Shown piece after piece: positions 49,557-59,255 of a stretch of 64,000 nucleotides of DNA (position 1 is the first letter of the stretch; each line of letters opens with the position of its first letter). Source of the DNA: Polynucleobacter sp. KF022 (lineage in GTDB: Bacteria; Pseudomonadota; Gammaproteobacteria; Burkholderiales; Burkholderiaceae). The stretch spans positions 124,001 through 188,000 of the forward strand of contig NZ_AP026972.1 of assembly GCF_027924105.1 (NCBI RefSeq). Reading direction: 5' to 3'. Under the pieces are notes generated by a model. It searched no databases, had not been told where the DNA came from, and worked only from the letters and a program-made list of their open reading frames with translations. The translations under genes and the position numbers were made by a program.

Positions 49557-52322
49557 ATGGTAATCGGTCTTCTTAAAACCCTGGTCGGCAGTCGTAACGA
49601 CCGCCTCTTAAAACAGTATCGCAAAGTCGTTGCCAAGGTCGGCGCTTTTGAAGCGAGCCTGCAATCTTTGGATGATGCTGCACTTGCTGCAAAGACTGCA
49701 GAATTCAAGTCACGCCTTGCATCTGGCGAATCATTGGACGACATTGCAGCGGAAGCTTTTGCGGTAGTCCGTGAAGCAAGCGTTCGCGTGATGAAGATGC
49801 GTCACTTCGATGCTCAGATTTTGGGTGGCTTAGCCTTGCATCAGGGCAAGATTGCCGAGATGGGCACGGGCGAAGGAAAAACATTAACTGCGACCCTTCC
49901 AGTTTACTTAAATGCACTAACTGGTAAGGGCGTCCACGTTGTAACTGTGAATGATTATTTAGCACAGCGTGATGCTGAATGGATGTCTAAGCTCTACAAC
50001 TTCTTAGGTATGAAAGTGGGTGTCAATCTATCTCAGATGGATCACACCACTAAGCAAGAAGCTTATGCGGCAGACATTACTTACGGCACAAATAATGAGT
50101 TTGGCTTTGACTACTTGCGTGACAACATGGTTCAAGATTTGGGTCAGCGAGTACAGCGTGGCTTAGCATACGCAATTGTTGACGAAGTTGACTCCATTTT
50201 GATTGATGAGGCTCGTACCCCATTAATTATTTCTGGCCAGGCAGAAGATCATACCGATCTGTATATCAAGATCAATGCACTGCCATCTTATTTAGAGCGT
50301 CAGATTGGTGAAGAGAAGGCTGACGGCACTGGTGTTGAGAAGCCGGGTGACTACTGGGTAGACGAGAAGTCTCAACAGGTTTATCTGACAGAGCAAGGTC
50401 ATGATAAGGCTGAGGCTGTATTGGTTCAGTTAGGTGCGCTAAATGATGGCGACTCCCTATACGCGCCACAAAATATTACTTTGATGCATCACGTGTATGC
50501 AGCCTTGCGCGCACACTCTTTGTATCACCGCGACCAACATTATGTTGTTCAAAATAATGAAGTAATCATTGTTGATGAATTTACTGGCCGTTTGATGCAA
50601 GGTCGTCGTTGGTCTGATGGATTGCATCAAGCTGTGGAAGCTAAAGAAGGCGTGCAGATTCAAAATGAGAATCAAACTTTAGCTACGATCACTTTCCAAA
50701 ATTATTTCCGCATGTATGGCAAGTTGGCTGGTATGACTGGTACCGCTGACACAGAGGCTTATGAGTTTAAGGAAATTTACAACCTAGAAACAGTTGTCAT
50801 TCCTCCAAACCGTATTAGCCAAAGAAAAGATAAGCAAGATCAGATCTACAAGTCCTCTAGCGAACGCTATGATGCGGTGATTAAAGATATTCAAGACTGT
50901 TATGAGCGTGGGCAGCCAGTATTGGTGGGTACTACCTCGATTGAAAACTCCGAGTTGATCGCAAAGCTACTTGATCAGCGTAAGTTGCCGCACCAAGTTT
51001 TGAATGCTAAACAGCATGCTCGTGAAGCAGAAATTATTGCCCAAGCAGGCCGTCCAAAAATGATCACGATTGCTACCAATATGGCAGGTCGTGGTACTGA
51101 CATTGTGTTGGGCGGTAATGTGGGCAAGCAGTCTTCATTGATTGAGGCTGATAGCGCTCTTTCTGAAGCTGAAAAAGCAGCCAAGATTAAGCAATTGCAA
51201 GATGAATGGCAAAGTATTCATGACCAGGTTCTTGCATCAGGTGGATTGCATATCATCGGCACTGAGCGCCATGAGAGCCGCCGTATTGATAATCAGTTAA
51301 GAGGTCGTTCCGGTCGCCAAGGTGATCCTGGCTCTTCCCGTTTCTATCTTTCATTAGATGATGCACTTCTTCGTATTTTTGCGGGCGATCGTCTGCGCGC
51401 CGTGATGGATCGACTGAAGATGCCGGATGGCGAGCCGATTGAAGCAGGCATGGTGACTCGTTCTATTGAGTCAGCTCAGCGCAAAGTTGAAGGCCGTAAC
51501 TTTGATATTCGTAAGCAGTTGCTCGAGTATGACAACGTTGCCAATGATCAGCGCAAAGAAACTTACCGCCTCAGAAATGAAGTGCTTGAGAGTGATGATA
51601 TTGGCGACTTAATTGCTAATTTACGTGAAGATGTATTGCGTTCAGTATGCTCACTTTACGTACCTCATGAGTCCATGGAAGAGCAATGGGATCTCACTGG
51701 CTTGGAAAATGTTTTGGCCAGCGAGTGGGGCCTGACTGTTGACTTGAAGAATTGGGTTGAGGGCGCCGATACCGTAGATGATTCTGAAATCGTTGAGCGT
51801 GTATTGCAGGCTGCTAAAGACGCATACGATTCAAAAGTAAATCTCTCTGGTCGCGAATCCTTTGCCGGTTTTGAGCGCTCAGTGCTTTTATACAGCCTCG
51901 ATAGCCACTGGCGCGAGCACTTAGCTGCCTTGGATCATTTGCGTCAAGGCATTCATTTGCGTGGTTACGCTCAAAAGGATCCTAAGCAAGAATATCGCCG
52001 TGAAGCATTCGAGTTGTACGGTGAATTACTTAATGTCATTAAGAATGATGTTGTGAAGAACATCATGACAGTCCAGATTCGAAGTGCAAGCGAGCTAGAT
52101 CAAGCTTCTGAATCAATGAATGACGACTTAGCAAGACTATCCGACGTTCAATACCAGCATGCCGATCCAGATAAAGAGGTAGCAGGCTCAACAGGTGATC
52201 GTGGTGCTGCAATTGATATTCAGCCAGCGCCACTTCGAGTAGGGCCAAAGGTAGGGCGTAATGATCCCTGCACCTGCGGTAGTGGTAAGAAATACAAAAA
52301 CTGCTGCGGCGCACTAGCTTAA
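49557..52322 (+). CDS. secA: Protein translocase ATPase SecA
   Basis: Predicted 921-residue preprotein translocase motor. Walker A GTGEGKT is at about residues 103-109, DEVDS near 208, and [11 protein letters not shown] and [15 protein letters not shown] give the second nucleotide domain. The C-terminal SEC-C tail [13 protein letters not shown] binds zinc and SecB/ribosome. Length is typical for proteobacteria. Transcription ends at a strong terminator 30 bases after the stop. Confidence 0.98.
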   Translation: MVIGLLKTLVGSRNDRLLKQYRKVVAKVGAFEASLQSLDDAALAAKTAEFKSRLASGESLDDIAAEAFAVVREASVRVMKMRHFDAQILGGLALHQGKIAEMGTGEGKTLTATLPVYLNALTGKGVHVVTVNDYLAQRDAEWMSKLYNFLGMKVGVNLSQMDHTTKQEAYAADITYGTNNEFGFDYLRDNMVQDLGQRVQRGLAYAIVDEVDSILIDEARTPLIISGQAEDHTDLYIKINALPSYLERQIGEEKADGTGVEKPGDYWVDEKSQQVYLTEQGHDKAEAVLVQLGALNDGDSLYAPQNITLMHHVYAALRAHSLYHRDQHYVVQNNEVIIVDEFTGRLMQGRRWSDGLHQAVEAKEGVQIQNENQTLATITFQNYFRMYGKLAGMTGTADTEAYEFKEIYNLETVVIPPNRISQRKDKQDQIYKSSSERYDAVIKDIQDCYERGQPVLVGTTSIENSELIAKLLDQRKLPHQVLNAKQHAREAEIIAQAGRPKMITIATNMAGRGTDIVLGGNVGKQSSLIEADSALSEAEKAAKIKQLQDEWQSIHDQVLASGGLHIIGTERHESRRIDNQLRGRSGRQGDPGSSRFYLSLDDALLRIFAGDRLRAVMDRLKMPDGEPIEAGMVTRSIESAQRKVEGRNFDIRKQLLEYDNVANDQRKETYRLRNEVLESDDIGDLIANLREDVLRSVCSLYVPHESMEEQWDLTGLENVLASEWGLTVDLKNWVEGADTVDDSEIVERVLQAAKDAYDSKVNLSGRESFAGFERSVLLYSLDSHWREHLAALDHLRQGIHLRGYAQKDPKQEYRREAFELYGELLNVIKNDVVKNIMTVQIRSASELDQASESMNDDLARLSDVQYQHADPDKEVAGSTGDRGAAIDIQPAPLRVGPKVGRNDPCTCGSGKKYKNCCGALA

Positions 52323-52350
52323 CTAATAAGGGTTTTAAAAAGTGTTATCC

Positions 52351-52376
52351 AAGGGGGCTTAAAGCCCCCTTTCTTT
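52351..52376 (+). terminator. Intrinsic terminator after secA
   Basis: AAGGGGGC and GCCCCCTT form a perfect 8-bp stem around TTAAA, followed by TCTTTT. Confidence 0.93.
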
Positions 52377-52451
52377 TATCTACAAGCTTTTACCTTCAGG
52401 GCTTTCCCTAGCTATCTAGGAGTGCTAATTTCGATGATTATTGGTTCTAAT

Positions 52452-52467
52452 ATGCAACAAATTGCAT
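52452..52467. promoter_or_regulatory. Perfect inverted repeat upstream of aldehyde oxidoreductase operon
   Basis: ATGCAA, CAAA, TTGCAT: six-base perfect arms, ending 21 bases before the first gene start. Location fits an operator near the transcription start. The regulator is unknown and no regulator gene is adjacent. Confidence 0.45.
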
Positions 52468-52488
52468 TTATTGCTAAAAGGAATCGAC

Positions 52489-52965
52489 ATGCAAAAGTCA
52501 CTGCTTATTAACGCAGACAAATGTACTGGGTGTCTTCAATGCGAGATGGCCTGCAGTTATGAGAATTACGGAGTGTTTAATACCTCCAAATCTCGTATCA
52601 AGGTATTTGAGTTTCACCTGACCGGCAAAAAAGTCCCCTATACCTGTACGCAATGCTCGGAGGCTTGGTGTTTGCAGGCTTGTCCTGTAGACGCCATTCG
52701 AGTGGACTTGGTTACTGGCGCCAAAGTAGTTTCAGAAGATACTTGTGTGGGTTGCAAGGTTTGCACAATTTCTTGCCCTTTTGGCACTATCAACTATGTG
52801 CAAGATACCGGTAAAGTTCAAAAGTGCGATTTATGCGGTGGTGATCCTGCGTGCGCCACAGCATGTCCAACCCAAGCTATTACATACGTGGATGCAGATT
52901 GGACTGGTTTAGACAAAATGCGTGAATGGGCCGATAAGCTCGGCAATCAAGATAACGCTAACTAA
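52489..52965 (+). CDS. aorA: Polyferredoxin subunit of aldehyde oxidoreductase (AorA-like)
   Basis: Predicted 158-residue electron-transfer protein with sixteen cysteines in four 4Fe-4S-type motifs: CTGCLQCEMAC (from Cys12), CTQCSEAWCLQAC, CVGCKVCTISC and CDLCGGDPACATAC. No signal peptide, so cytosolic. AAGGA lies about 8 bases before the ATG at 52489; an upstream TTG extension is unlikely. It directly precedes an AOR catalytic subunit, the order seen in the AorAB(C) enzyme of Aromatoleum, where this subunit links catalytic and flavin sites and builds filaments. Confidence 0.85.
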   Translation: MQKSLLINADKCTGCLQCEMACSYENYGVFNTSKSRIKVFEFHLTGKKVPYTCTQCSEAWCLQACPVDAIRVDLVTGAKVVSEDTCVGCKVCTISCPFGTINYVQDTGKVQKCDLCGGDPACATACPTQAITYVDADWTGLDKMREWADKLGNQDNAN

Positions 52966-52985
52966 AAAAGTATAGGAAAAATATC

Positions 52986-54833
52986 ATGTCATGGGCTGGA
53001 AAACTACTCCGCGTTAACTTAAGCAAGGGCACTTGCCAATCTGAACCGCTCAATATGAAGTGGGCTAAAGAATATTTAGGCTCTCGTGGTTTAGCTTCTA
53101 AATATTTAGTGGAGGAGTTGGATCCAAAAACTGACCCCCTTTCTGTAGATAACAAAATTATTTGGGCAACAGGCCCTTTGACAGGAACGATGGCATCCAC
53201 TGGCGGTCGTTACACCGTGGTTACTAAAGGTCCTTTAACAGGAGCTATAGCCTGTTCAAACTCTGGTGGTTATTGGGGTGCTGAGCTCAAGATGGCTGGG
53301 TGGGACATGGTGATATTTGAGGGCAAGTCCCCTAAGCCCGTGTACCTCTTCATTGAAAATGACAACGCCAAATTAATAGAAGCTTCTGATCTTTGGGGTA
53401 AGACAGTTTGGGAAACTGAGCCGGCGATTAAAGCGAAGCATCAAGATCCGCAAATTAGAGTCTCTTGCATTGGACGTGCTGGTGAGAATCAAGTTCTTTA
53501 CGCTGCAGTTGTAAATGATCTGCATCGCGCTGCTGGGCGCTCTGGCGTTGGCGCGGTGATGGGCAGCAAAAATCTTAAGGCTATTGCTGTTAGAGGTACT
53601 AAGGGGGTTGGCAATCTAAAAGATCCAAAAGGCTTTATGGCAGCAACCGCTGCTGCAAAAGCAGTGCTGGCTGGTAATGCTGTTACTGGACAGGGCCTAC
53701 CAACATATGGCACCCAAGTGTTGATGAACGTCATCAATGAAATTGGAGGTCTGCCAACGCGTAATCATCAAGATGTGCAGTTCGATGGGGCTAAGGATAT
53801 TTCTGCTGAAGCTATGGCTACTCCACGACCCTCGGATGGCAAAGCACACCTAGTTACTAATCAAGCTTGTTTTGGATGCACGATTGCCTGTGGACGAATT
53901 TCAAAGATTGATGAAACCCACTTTACAGTTGAAAACAAGCCGCAGTATTTTGGAGCGAGCGGTGGATTGGAGTATGAGGCAGCTTGGGCGCTAGGTGCAG
54001 CCAATGGCGTGAATGATCTCGAAGCATTGCAGTATGCCAATATGCTCTGTAATGAAGATGGCTTTGACCCGATCTCCTTTGGGGCTACCGTAGGTGCTGT
54101 CATGGAACTCTATGAGATGGGTGTTCTGACAAAAGAGCAGTTAGGGATTGAGGCGCCGTTTGGTTCAGCAAAAGCTTTAAGTTATTTTGCAGAAATTACT
54201 GCTAATGGAACAGGCTTTGGTAAAGAGCTTGGTCAGGGATCCGCACGCCTCACCAAAAAATATGGCCATCCAGATTTGTCTATGAGTGTGAAGGGTCAAG
54301 AGTTTCCTGCTTATGACGGTCGCGTTATTCAGGGGATTGGTTTAGCCTATGCCACATCAAATCGTGGTGCTTGCCATTTGCGTGGATACACCATTGCTTC
54401 TGAAGTACTAGGTATTCCAGTTAAAACAGAGCCGGCTGATACTCAGGGCAAACCTGAGCTAGTGAAGGCTTTCCAGGATGCTACTGCAGCATTTGATGCC
54501 GCTGGTATTTGTATTTTTACCAGCTTTGCATGGACCTTGGCTGATGTGGCTCCACAACTACAGGCTGCATGCGGTGATGAATTCACGGTTGAGAATTTAA
54601 CTACGATCGGTGAGCGTATCTGGAATATGGAGCGTGACTTTAATAATCGTGCTGGTTTTACAAACAAGGACGATAAATTGCCTAAACGTTTGATGGAAGA
54701 GGCTGCTAAAACTGGCCCAGGCAAGGGCGTAGTCAGTGGTCTAGATAAGATGCTTCCCGAGTATTACCAAGTTCGTGGTTGGGATGCTGAAGGTCGTCCA
54801 AGTGCTGAAACATTGAAGCGTCTAGGTCTTTGA
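52986..54833 (+). CDS. aorB: Tungsten-dependent aldehyde ferredoxin oxidoreductase catalytic subunit (AorB-like)
   Basis: Predicted 615-residue AOR-family enzyme oxidising aldehydes to acids with a W-bis-pyranopterin. The N-terminal domain shows GKLLRVNLSKG and GRYTVVTKGPLTG, typical of AOR. The [4Fe-4S] ligands are Cys295, Cys298, Cys302 and Cys509, with spacing like Pyrococcus AOR (288, 291, 295, 494), and a GRSGVGAVMGSKNLKAIAVRG cofactor region is intact. Cytosolic. Tungsten rather than molybdenum is inferred from family membership. Confidence 0.9.
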   Translation: MSWAGKLLRVNLSKGTCQSEPLNMKWAKEYLGSRGLASKYLVEELDPKTDPLSVDNKIIWATGPLTGTMASTGGRYTVVTKGPLTGAIACSNSGGYWGAELKMAGWDMVIFEGKSPKPVYLFIENDNAKLIEASDLWGKTVWETEPAIKAKHQDPQIRVSCIGRAGENQVLYAAVVNDLHRAAGRSGVGAVMGSKNLKAIAVRGTKGVGNLKDPKGFMAATAAAKAVLAGNAVTGQGLPTYGTQVLMNVINEIGGLPTRNHQDVQFDGAKDISAEAMATPRPSDGKAHLVTNQACFGCTIACGRISKIDETHFTVENKPQYFGASGGLEYEAAWALGAANGVNDLEALQYANMLCNEDGFDPISFGATVGAVMELYEMGVLTKEQLGIEAPFGSAKALSYFAEITANGTGFGKELGQGSARLTKKYGHPDLSMSVKGQEFPAYDGRVIQGIGLAYATSNRGACHLRGYTIASEVLGIPVKTEPADTQGKPELVKAFQDATAAFDAAGICIFTSFAWTLADVAPQLQAACGDEFTVENLTTIGERIWNMERDFNNRAGFTNKDDKLPKRLMEEAAKTGPGKGVVSGLDKMLPEYYQVRGWDAEGRPSAETLKRLGL

Positions 54834-54843
54834 GCTTGCATCT

Positions 54844-56100
54844 ATGAAGCATGTCATCTTAGGCAATGGCCCTGCCGGCGTCATTGCGGCAGAAACAATT
54901 CGAAAACGTTCGCCTAGCGATCAAATCGTGATGATTGGATCTGAGGATGCGCCACCATATTCTCGAATGGCTATTCCTTACTTGCTGATGGGCAACATTC
55001 AGGAGTCGGGCACTTATTTGCGCAAGGATGCTGATCATTATCAAAAACTCAATATTGAGCAGGTGCGCGCAAAAGTTATTTCAGTTGATTCAAAAGCAAA
55101 AAAATTAGAGTTAGAAAATGGCCAGTCTATTCAATTTGATAAATTGCTGATTGCTACGGGTTCTGTTCCTGTTCAGCCGCCAATTCCGGGAATTGATTTG
55201 CCTGGAGTTCATCCATGCTGGACTCTGGATGATGCGCGTGCGATTACGAAGTTAGCGAAACCAGGGTCGCGTGTGTTGCAGATGGGTGCGGGCTTTATCG
55301 GATGCATCATTCTTGAGGCGTTAGCTAGTAGAAAAGTAGAGCTAACGGTCGTAGAAATGGGTGATCGTATGGTTCCGAGAATGATGACTTCTGTAGCCGG
55401 GGGCATGATCAAAAAATGGGTTGAAGGTAAAGGCGTGCAGGTCCATACCAACACTAAGGTGGAAGCTATTACAAAAGCCAACTCAGGTTTGACGGTAAAA
55501 CTGTCCAATGGAGAGTCTTTAGATGTGGATTTGGTTATCTCAGCAACAGGCGTTCAGCCTAATATCGCTTATCTGAAATCATCTGGACTTGAAACTCAAA
55601 GAGGAATTTTAGTCAACGAGAGAATGCAAACTTCTGATCTGGATATTTATGCGGCAGGGGATGTAACAGAAAGCATTGATTTTTCCACTGGAGAACGTAT
55701 TGTTAACGCGATCCAGCCCAATGCTGCTGAGCAGGCCAGAATCGCTGCTATAGCCATGACTGGTGGTGATGTTGAAAGTTTGGGCGCACTTCAAATTAAC
55801 GTTCTTGATACCTTAGGCTTAATTTCCTCTTCTTTTGGTTTGTGGTCTGGCGCCAAAGGTGGAGACCATGTGGAGTGGGTAGATTTGCAACAATACAAAT
55901 ACTTGCGCCTAGAGTTTCTTGGCGATGTTTTGGTTGGTGCAACATGCGTTGGCAGCACTGAACATATCGGCGTACTTCGGGGCTTAATCCAAGGAAAAAT
56001 TCCATTAGGCGAATGGAAAGAAGTCTTAATGTCAGACCCCACCCAAGCAATGAAAGCTTATTTAGCAGCAGGTCAAGCACAATCGGCTTGGATGAATTAA
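54844..56100 (+). CDS. aorC: FAD-dependent NAD(P)H oxidoreductase subunit (AorC-like)
   Basis: Predicted 418-residue flavoprotein of the pyridine nucleotide-disulfide oxidoreductase class. LGNGPAGVIAAE at residues 4-15 binds FAD, VLQMGAGFIGCIILE near 145 binds NAD(P)H, and DIYAAGDV is the second FAD motif. There is no redox-active CxxxxC near the N-terminus, so it is not a disulfide reductase. It begins 10 bases after aorB and most likely passes electrons between NAD(P)H and the iron-sulfur subunit. Confidence 0.87.
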   Translation: MKHVILGNGPAGVIAAETIRKRSPSDQIVMIGSEDAPPYSRMAIPYLLMGNIQESGTYLRKDADHYQKLNIEQVRAKVISVDSKAKKLELENGQSIQFDKLLIATGSVPVQPPIPGIDLPGVHPCWTLDDARAITKLAKPGSRVLQMGAGFIGCIILEALASRKVELTVVEMGDRMVPRMMTSVAGGMIKKWVEGKGVQVHTNTKVEAITKANSGLTVKLSNGESLDVDLVISATGVQPNIAYLKSSGLETQRGILVNERMQTSDLDIYAAGDVTESIDFSTGERIVNAIQPNAAEQARIAAIAMTGGDVESLGALQINVLDTLGLISSSFGLWSGAKGGDHVEWVDLQQYKYLRLEFLGDVLVGATCVGSTEHIGVLRGLIQGKIPLGEWKEVLMSDPTQAMKAYLAAGQAQSAWMN

Positions 56101-56109
56101 GCTTCAGGA

Positions 56110-56364
56110 ATGCAAATTACTTTGAAGTTGTTTGCCAGCTTGGCAAGCTATTTACCGCCCAATAAAAAGAATGGCATTGAAGCTGATATCGAGGTTGCCG
56201 CTGGTAGTACGATCGGCGACATCATCAAGCTCTTCAATATTCCTGGTAAATCGGCCCACTTAGTGATGGTCAATGGTGTTTATATCAAGCCTGATCAACG
56301 CGACCAATACGTTCTCAGCGAGAAAGACGCCCTTGCTATTTGCCCACCAGTGGCCGGTGGTTAA
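56110..56364 (+). CDS. MoaD/ThiS-family sulfur carrier
   Basis: Predicted 84-residue ubiquitin-fold protein. MQITLKLFASLASYLP opens a beta-grasp fold and the C-terminus CPPVAGG carries the diglycine that is thiocarboxylated in MoaD and ThiS. Its place in the AOR operon suggests a dedicated sulfur donor for the tungstopterin dithiolene, separate from a housekeeping MoaD. Gap to aorC is 9 bases. Confidence 0.88.
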   Translation: MQITLKLFASLASYLPPNKKNGIEADIEVAAGSTIGDIIKLFNIPGKSAHLVMVNGVYIKPDQRDQYVLSEKDALAICPPVAGG

Positions 56365-56384
56365 GGCTTTGGGCTGTTCGCGGC

Positions 56385-56681
56385 ATGTATCAGATTAAAA
56401 GAGAGATGGGTTGCTCCATCGAGGATTTGACTCGCTGGCTGCCTCAAGCATTGGGCGAACTCTATTCGTCAGCATCTTTGGATCTCAATGGAAAAGTATT
56501 GCTTCAGGCTCAGAATCCCCTCGTAGAGATCTCTGGCTTTAGCCGTCCCAGCCGCAAAATTGCGCTTCTCAATATCCCAGTTCTAGAATTGAAACTTGTT
56601 TTTGCTCAAAGCCTCAGTCCTTCTCAGGTTGAGCAGGCCTTAAACCGATTTGATCTTTATACTCGGAGGGGTGGAGGTTAG
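56385..56681 (+). CDS. Unrecognised small protein at end of AOR operon, C-terminal Gly-Gly-Gly
   Basis: Predicted 98-residue soluble protein. I do not recognise it. The first 20 residues look helical (YQIKREMGCSIEDLTRWLPQAL); the rest alternates beta-like stretches (KVLLQAQNPLVEIS, KIALLNIPVLELKLVF) with a closing helix (SPSQVEQALNRF) and a basic tail RRGGG. The ATG at 56385 is 20 bases after the MoaD-like stop; an open TTG extension to 56340 overlaps that gene. Position suggests a cofactor or assembly role for the tungsten enzyme. The triple-glycine end is striking next to a Gly-Gly-ending carrier. Confidence 0.7.
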   Translation: MYQIKREMGCSIEDLTRWLPQALGELYSSASLDLNGKVLLQAQNPLVEISGFSRPSRKIALLNIPVLELKLVFAQSLSPSQVEQALNRFDLYTRRGGG

Positions 56682-56719
56682 GCCTCCCTCTTATTTACTT
56701 CAAATGATCGAGTGTTCTT

Positions 56720-57955
56720 ATGGCTGTTAATTTACCCCTCCCGCAAAAATCCGAACTCAAGCCTGTTAAAGGCTTTCAAATGGGTATTGCCGAAGCCGGC
56801 ATTAAAAAGGCGAACCGTAAAGATCTTTTGGTGATGACTTTAGCGCCTGGTTCACAGGTAGCAGGTGTTTTTACCTTAAATCGATTTTGCGCTGCCCCCG
56901 TACAAGTCTGTCGCGAGCACTTGGCACAAGAGGGTCGTCATGGTGAGATCAGAGCTCTAGTGGTGAATACGGGTAATGCGAATGCCGGTACGGGTGAGTC
57001 AGGCATGAAGCATGCCCTGGAAACCTGCACAGCATTGGCAAAAGATCTGCAGATTAATCCTCAGCAAATTTTGCCTTTTTCAACAGGCGTAATTCTTGAG
57101 CCGCTACCGATTGAAAAAATTATCACCGCCCTGCCAAAAGCAGTATCCAATTTAGGTGAGGACAACTGGTTTGATGCGGCTGAAGCCATCATGACCACCG
57201 ATACTCAGCCTAAAGCCACATCAGTCACCGTGGAGACGCCTGCTGGCTTAGTTACCATTACAGGCATCTGTAAGGGTGCGGGAATGATTCATCCTAATAT
57301 GGCGACGATGCTTGGATTTATTGCGACTGATGCAGGATTTGCACCAGGCCTATTGGGTAACCTGACACGTGAAGTTGCAGACCTTTCTTTTAATGCCATC
57401 ACGATTGATGGTGATACTTCGACCAATGACTCATTCATCATCATGGCGACGGGTCAGTCGGCGGTGCAAATCAAATCAATCAATGATGCTAGTTATGCAA
57501 TCTTGCGCGATGCGTTAATTGCTTTAGCTCGCAAGCTGGCGCAAATGATCGTGCGTGATGGTGAGGGCGCCACTAAATTCATGACTATTGAAGTAGTTGG
57601 CGGAAAAACTCCTGAAGAGTGTCGTTTAGTTGCCAAAGCGGTTGCGCATTCACCCTTGGTTAAAACAGCCTTCTTTGCTAGTGATCCTAATTTAGGCCGC
57701 ATCCTTGCCGCTATTGGTTATGCCAGCATTACAGACTTAGATGTTAACCGTGTACAAATGTGGTTAGGCGACGTTTGGGTCGCTAAAAATGGTGGTCGTA
57801 ATCCTGATTATCAAGAGGCAGATGGTCAGCGAGTAATGCAGGCCCCAGAAATTACCGTGAAGATTGATTTGGGTCGTGGCACAGCTACGCAAACTATGTG
57901 GACATGTGATTTATCTCATGACTACGTATCGATTAATGCAGACTACCGCTCATAA
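56720..57955 (+). CDS. argJ: Glutamate N-acetyltransferase/amino-acid acetyltransferase ArgJ
   Basis: Predicted 411-residue self-cleaving Ntn-fold enzyme of arginine synthesis that recycles acetyl groups from N-acetylornithine to glutamate. The cleavage site is the Ala-Thr bond in [12 protein letters not shown] near residue 195, where Thr becomes the nucleophile. The TAA stop directly abuts the next gene's ATG. Length matches the family. Separated from the AOR operon by 38 bases, so it may be in the same transcript. Confidence 0.96.
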   Translation: MAVNLPLPQKSELKPVKGFQMGIAEAGIKKANRKDLLVMTLAPGSQVAGVFTLNRFCAAPVQVCREHLAQEGRHGEIRALVVNTGNANAGTGESGMKHALETCTALAKDLQINPQQILPFSTGVILEPLPIEKIITALPKAVSNLGEDNWFDAAEAIMTTDTQPKATSVTVETPAGLVTITGICKGAGMIHPNMATMLGFIATDAGFAPGLLGNLTREVADLSFNAITIDGDTSTNDSFIIMATGQSAVQIKSINDASYAILRDALIALARKLAQMIVRDGEGATKFMTIEVVGGKTPEECRLVAKAVAHSPLVKTAFFASDPNLGRILAAIGYASITDLDVNRVQMWLGDVWVAKNGGRNPDYQEADGQRVMQAPEITVKIDLGRGTATQTMWTCDLSHDYVSINADYRS

Positions 57956-58828
57956 ATGACCGCCTCAAATATGAATGAAAAATTAGACCGTCTTTTAGAC
58001 CACCTAGATACTTTTTTACCCAAGCCTTTAACTGAAGAGCAGTGGAAATCGTCAACTGCATTTAGATGGCGTCGTCGCGATAGTATTTTTGGCAGCATTG
58101 GATTTTTACAGCCAGTAAAGCATGTATCCGATATCACTTTCGATGATCTGCAGAATATTGATCGTCAACGAGACGCTATTCGTGACAACACTAAAAACTT
58201 TATTCAGAAAAAACCGGCTAACAATATTTTATTGACAGGCGCGAGAGGGACTGGAAAGTCTTCTCTCATTAAGGCGAGCTTGCACGAATTTGCTAGCCAG
58301 GGTCTGCGTCTAGTTGAGGTTGAAAAAGAGCATCTGGCGGATTTGGCAGACATTACCGAGCTTCTGGCAGAGCGTCCGGAGCGTTTCATTATTTTCTGTG
58401 ATGACCTATCCTTTGAGGATGGAGAGTCTGGATATAAGGCTATGAAATCAGCCTTAGACGGCTCTGTTTCTGCCCAAGTCGACAATATTTTGATTTACGC
58501 CACCTCAAATCGACGTCATTTGTTGCCCGAGTACATGAAAGATAACGAGAGTTATGTTCATAACGATGATGGCGAAATTCATCCTGGTGAAGTGGTAGAA
58601 GAAAAAATTTCTTTATCTGAACGCTTCGGTCTCTGGCTATCTTTTTATCCACCTAAGCAAGATGAGTATTTGGCAATCGTGGCACATTGGTTGAAGCATT
58701 TTGGATTGAGTTCTAAAGAAATTGAAGCTGCTCGGTCTGAGGCTTTGGTGTGGGCGCTAGAGCGTGGATCACGTTCGGGGCGTGTTGCTTGGCAATTTGC
58801 CAAGCATTGGGCTGGCTCAAAAGCCTAA
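57956..58828 (+). CDS. DUF815-family ATP-binding protein
   Basis: Predicted 290-residue P-loop ATPase. LLTGARGTGKSSL near residues 93-105 is Walker A and IIFCDDLSFEDGE is a Walker B-like strand; the C-terminal helical lid fits AAA+ DUF815 proteins, whose function is unknown. The first base follows the argJ stop directly; a second ATG at 57971 is possible. The argJ-DUF815-mutT order is common in betaproteobacteria. Confidence 0.88.
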   Translation: MTASNMNEKLDRLLDHLDTFLPKPLTEEQWKSSTAFRWRRRDSIFGSIGFLQPVKHVSDITFDDLQNIDRQRDAIRDNTKNFIQKKPANNILLTGARGTGKSSLIKASLHEFASQGLRLVEVEKEHLADLADITELLAERPERFIIFCDDLSFEDGESGYKAMKSALDGSVSAQVDNILIYATSNRRHLLPEYMKDNESYVHNDDGEIHPGEVVEEKISLSERFGLWLSFYPPKQDEYLAIVAHWLKHFGLSSKEIEAARSEALVWALERGSRSGRVAWQFAKHWAGSKA

Positions 58829-58838
58829 GCTACTTTTC

Positions 58839-59255
58839 ATGTCTGAAATCCAACGCCCCATTACTGTTGTTGCTGCGGGAATATTGATAGATTCTGAGGG
58901 GCGCTATCTTTTAGGTCAGAGGCCTGCAGGAAAACCTTACGCAGGTTATTGGGAAGTTCCTGGTGGAAAGGTTGAGAAAGGGGAGACCGTTTTTCAGGCG
59001 CTGCAACGCGAGCTTCAAGAAGAGCTTGGCATCGATATTCATGCAAGTGAAGAGCTGACAGTTCTCGAACATGATTATCCACATGCCTATGTTCGTTTAT
59101 ATGTGAGCATTATTCGGAATTGGTCTGGCACACCCAAGGGGTGTGAAGGACAGGCATTATCTTGGGAGTCAGTTGCCGCAGAATCACCGAGCGTTGAACC
59201 TTTGCTGCCGGCTGCTTGGCCAATGCTGGAGTGCCTTAAAAGGGCTTTAGCTTAA
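58839..59255 (+). CDS. mutT: Nudix hydrolase, MutT/8-oxo-dGTPase type
   Basis: Predicted 138-residue enzyme. The Nudix box GGKVEKGE...RELQEELG at about residues 42-64 has all conserved Gly, Glu and Arg positions. The GQRPAGKPYAGYWEVPG segment is typical of MutT, which removes oxidised dGTP. ATG at 58839, 10 bases after the ATPase stop. In many relatives the small zinc protein gene yacG sits between mutT and zapD; here the two stops overlap by four bases and yacG is absent. Confidence 0.9.
   Translation: MSEIQRPITVVAAGILIDSEGRYLLGQRPAGKPYAGYWEVPGGKVEKGETVFQALQRELQEELGIDIHASEELTVLEHDYPHAYVRLYVSIIRNWSGTPKGCEGQALSWESVAAESPSVEPLLPAAWPMLECLKRALA

Noticed and set aside
52434..52505. A 23-codon ORF preceding and overlapping aorA that might be a leader peptide
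   Set aside because: AGGAG lies about 10 bases upstream, but the peptide has no run of regulatory codons and includes the inverted repeat, so chance is more likely.
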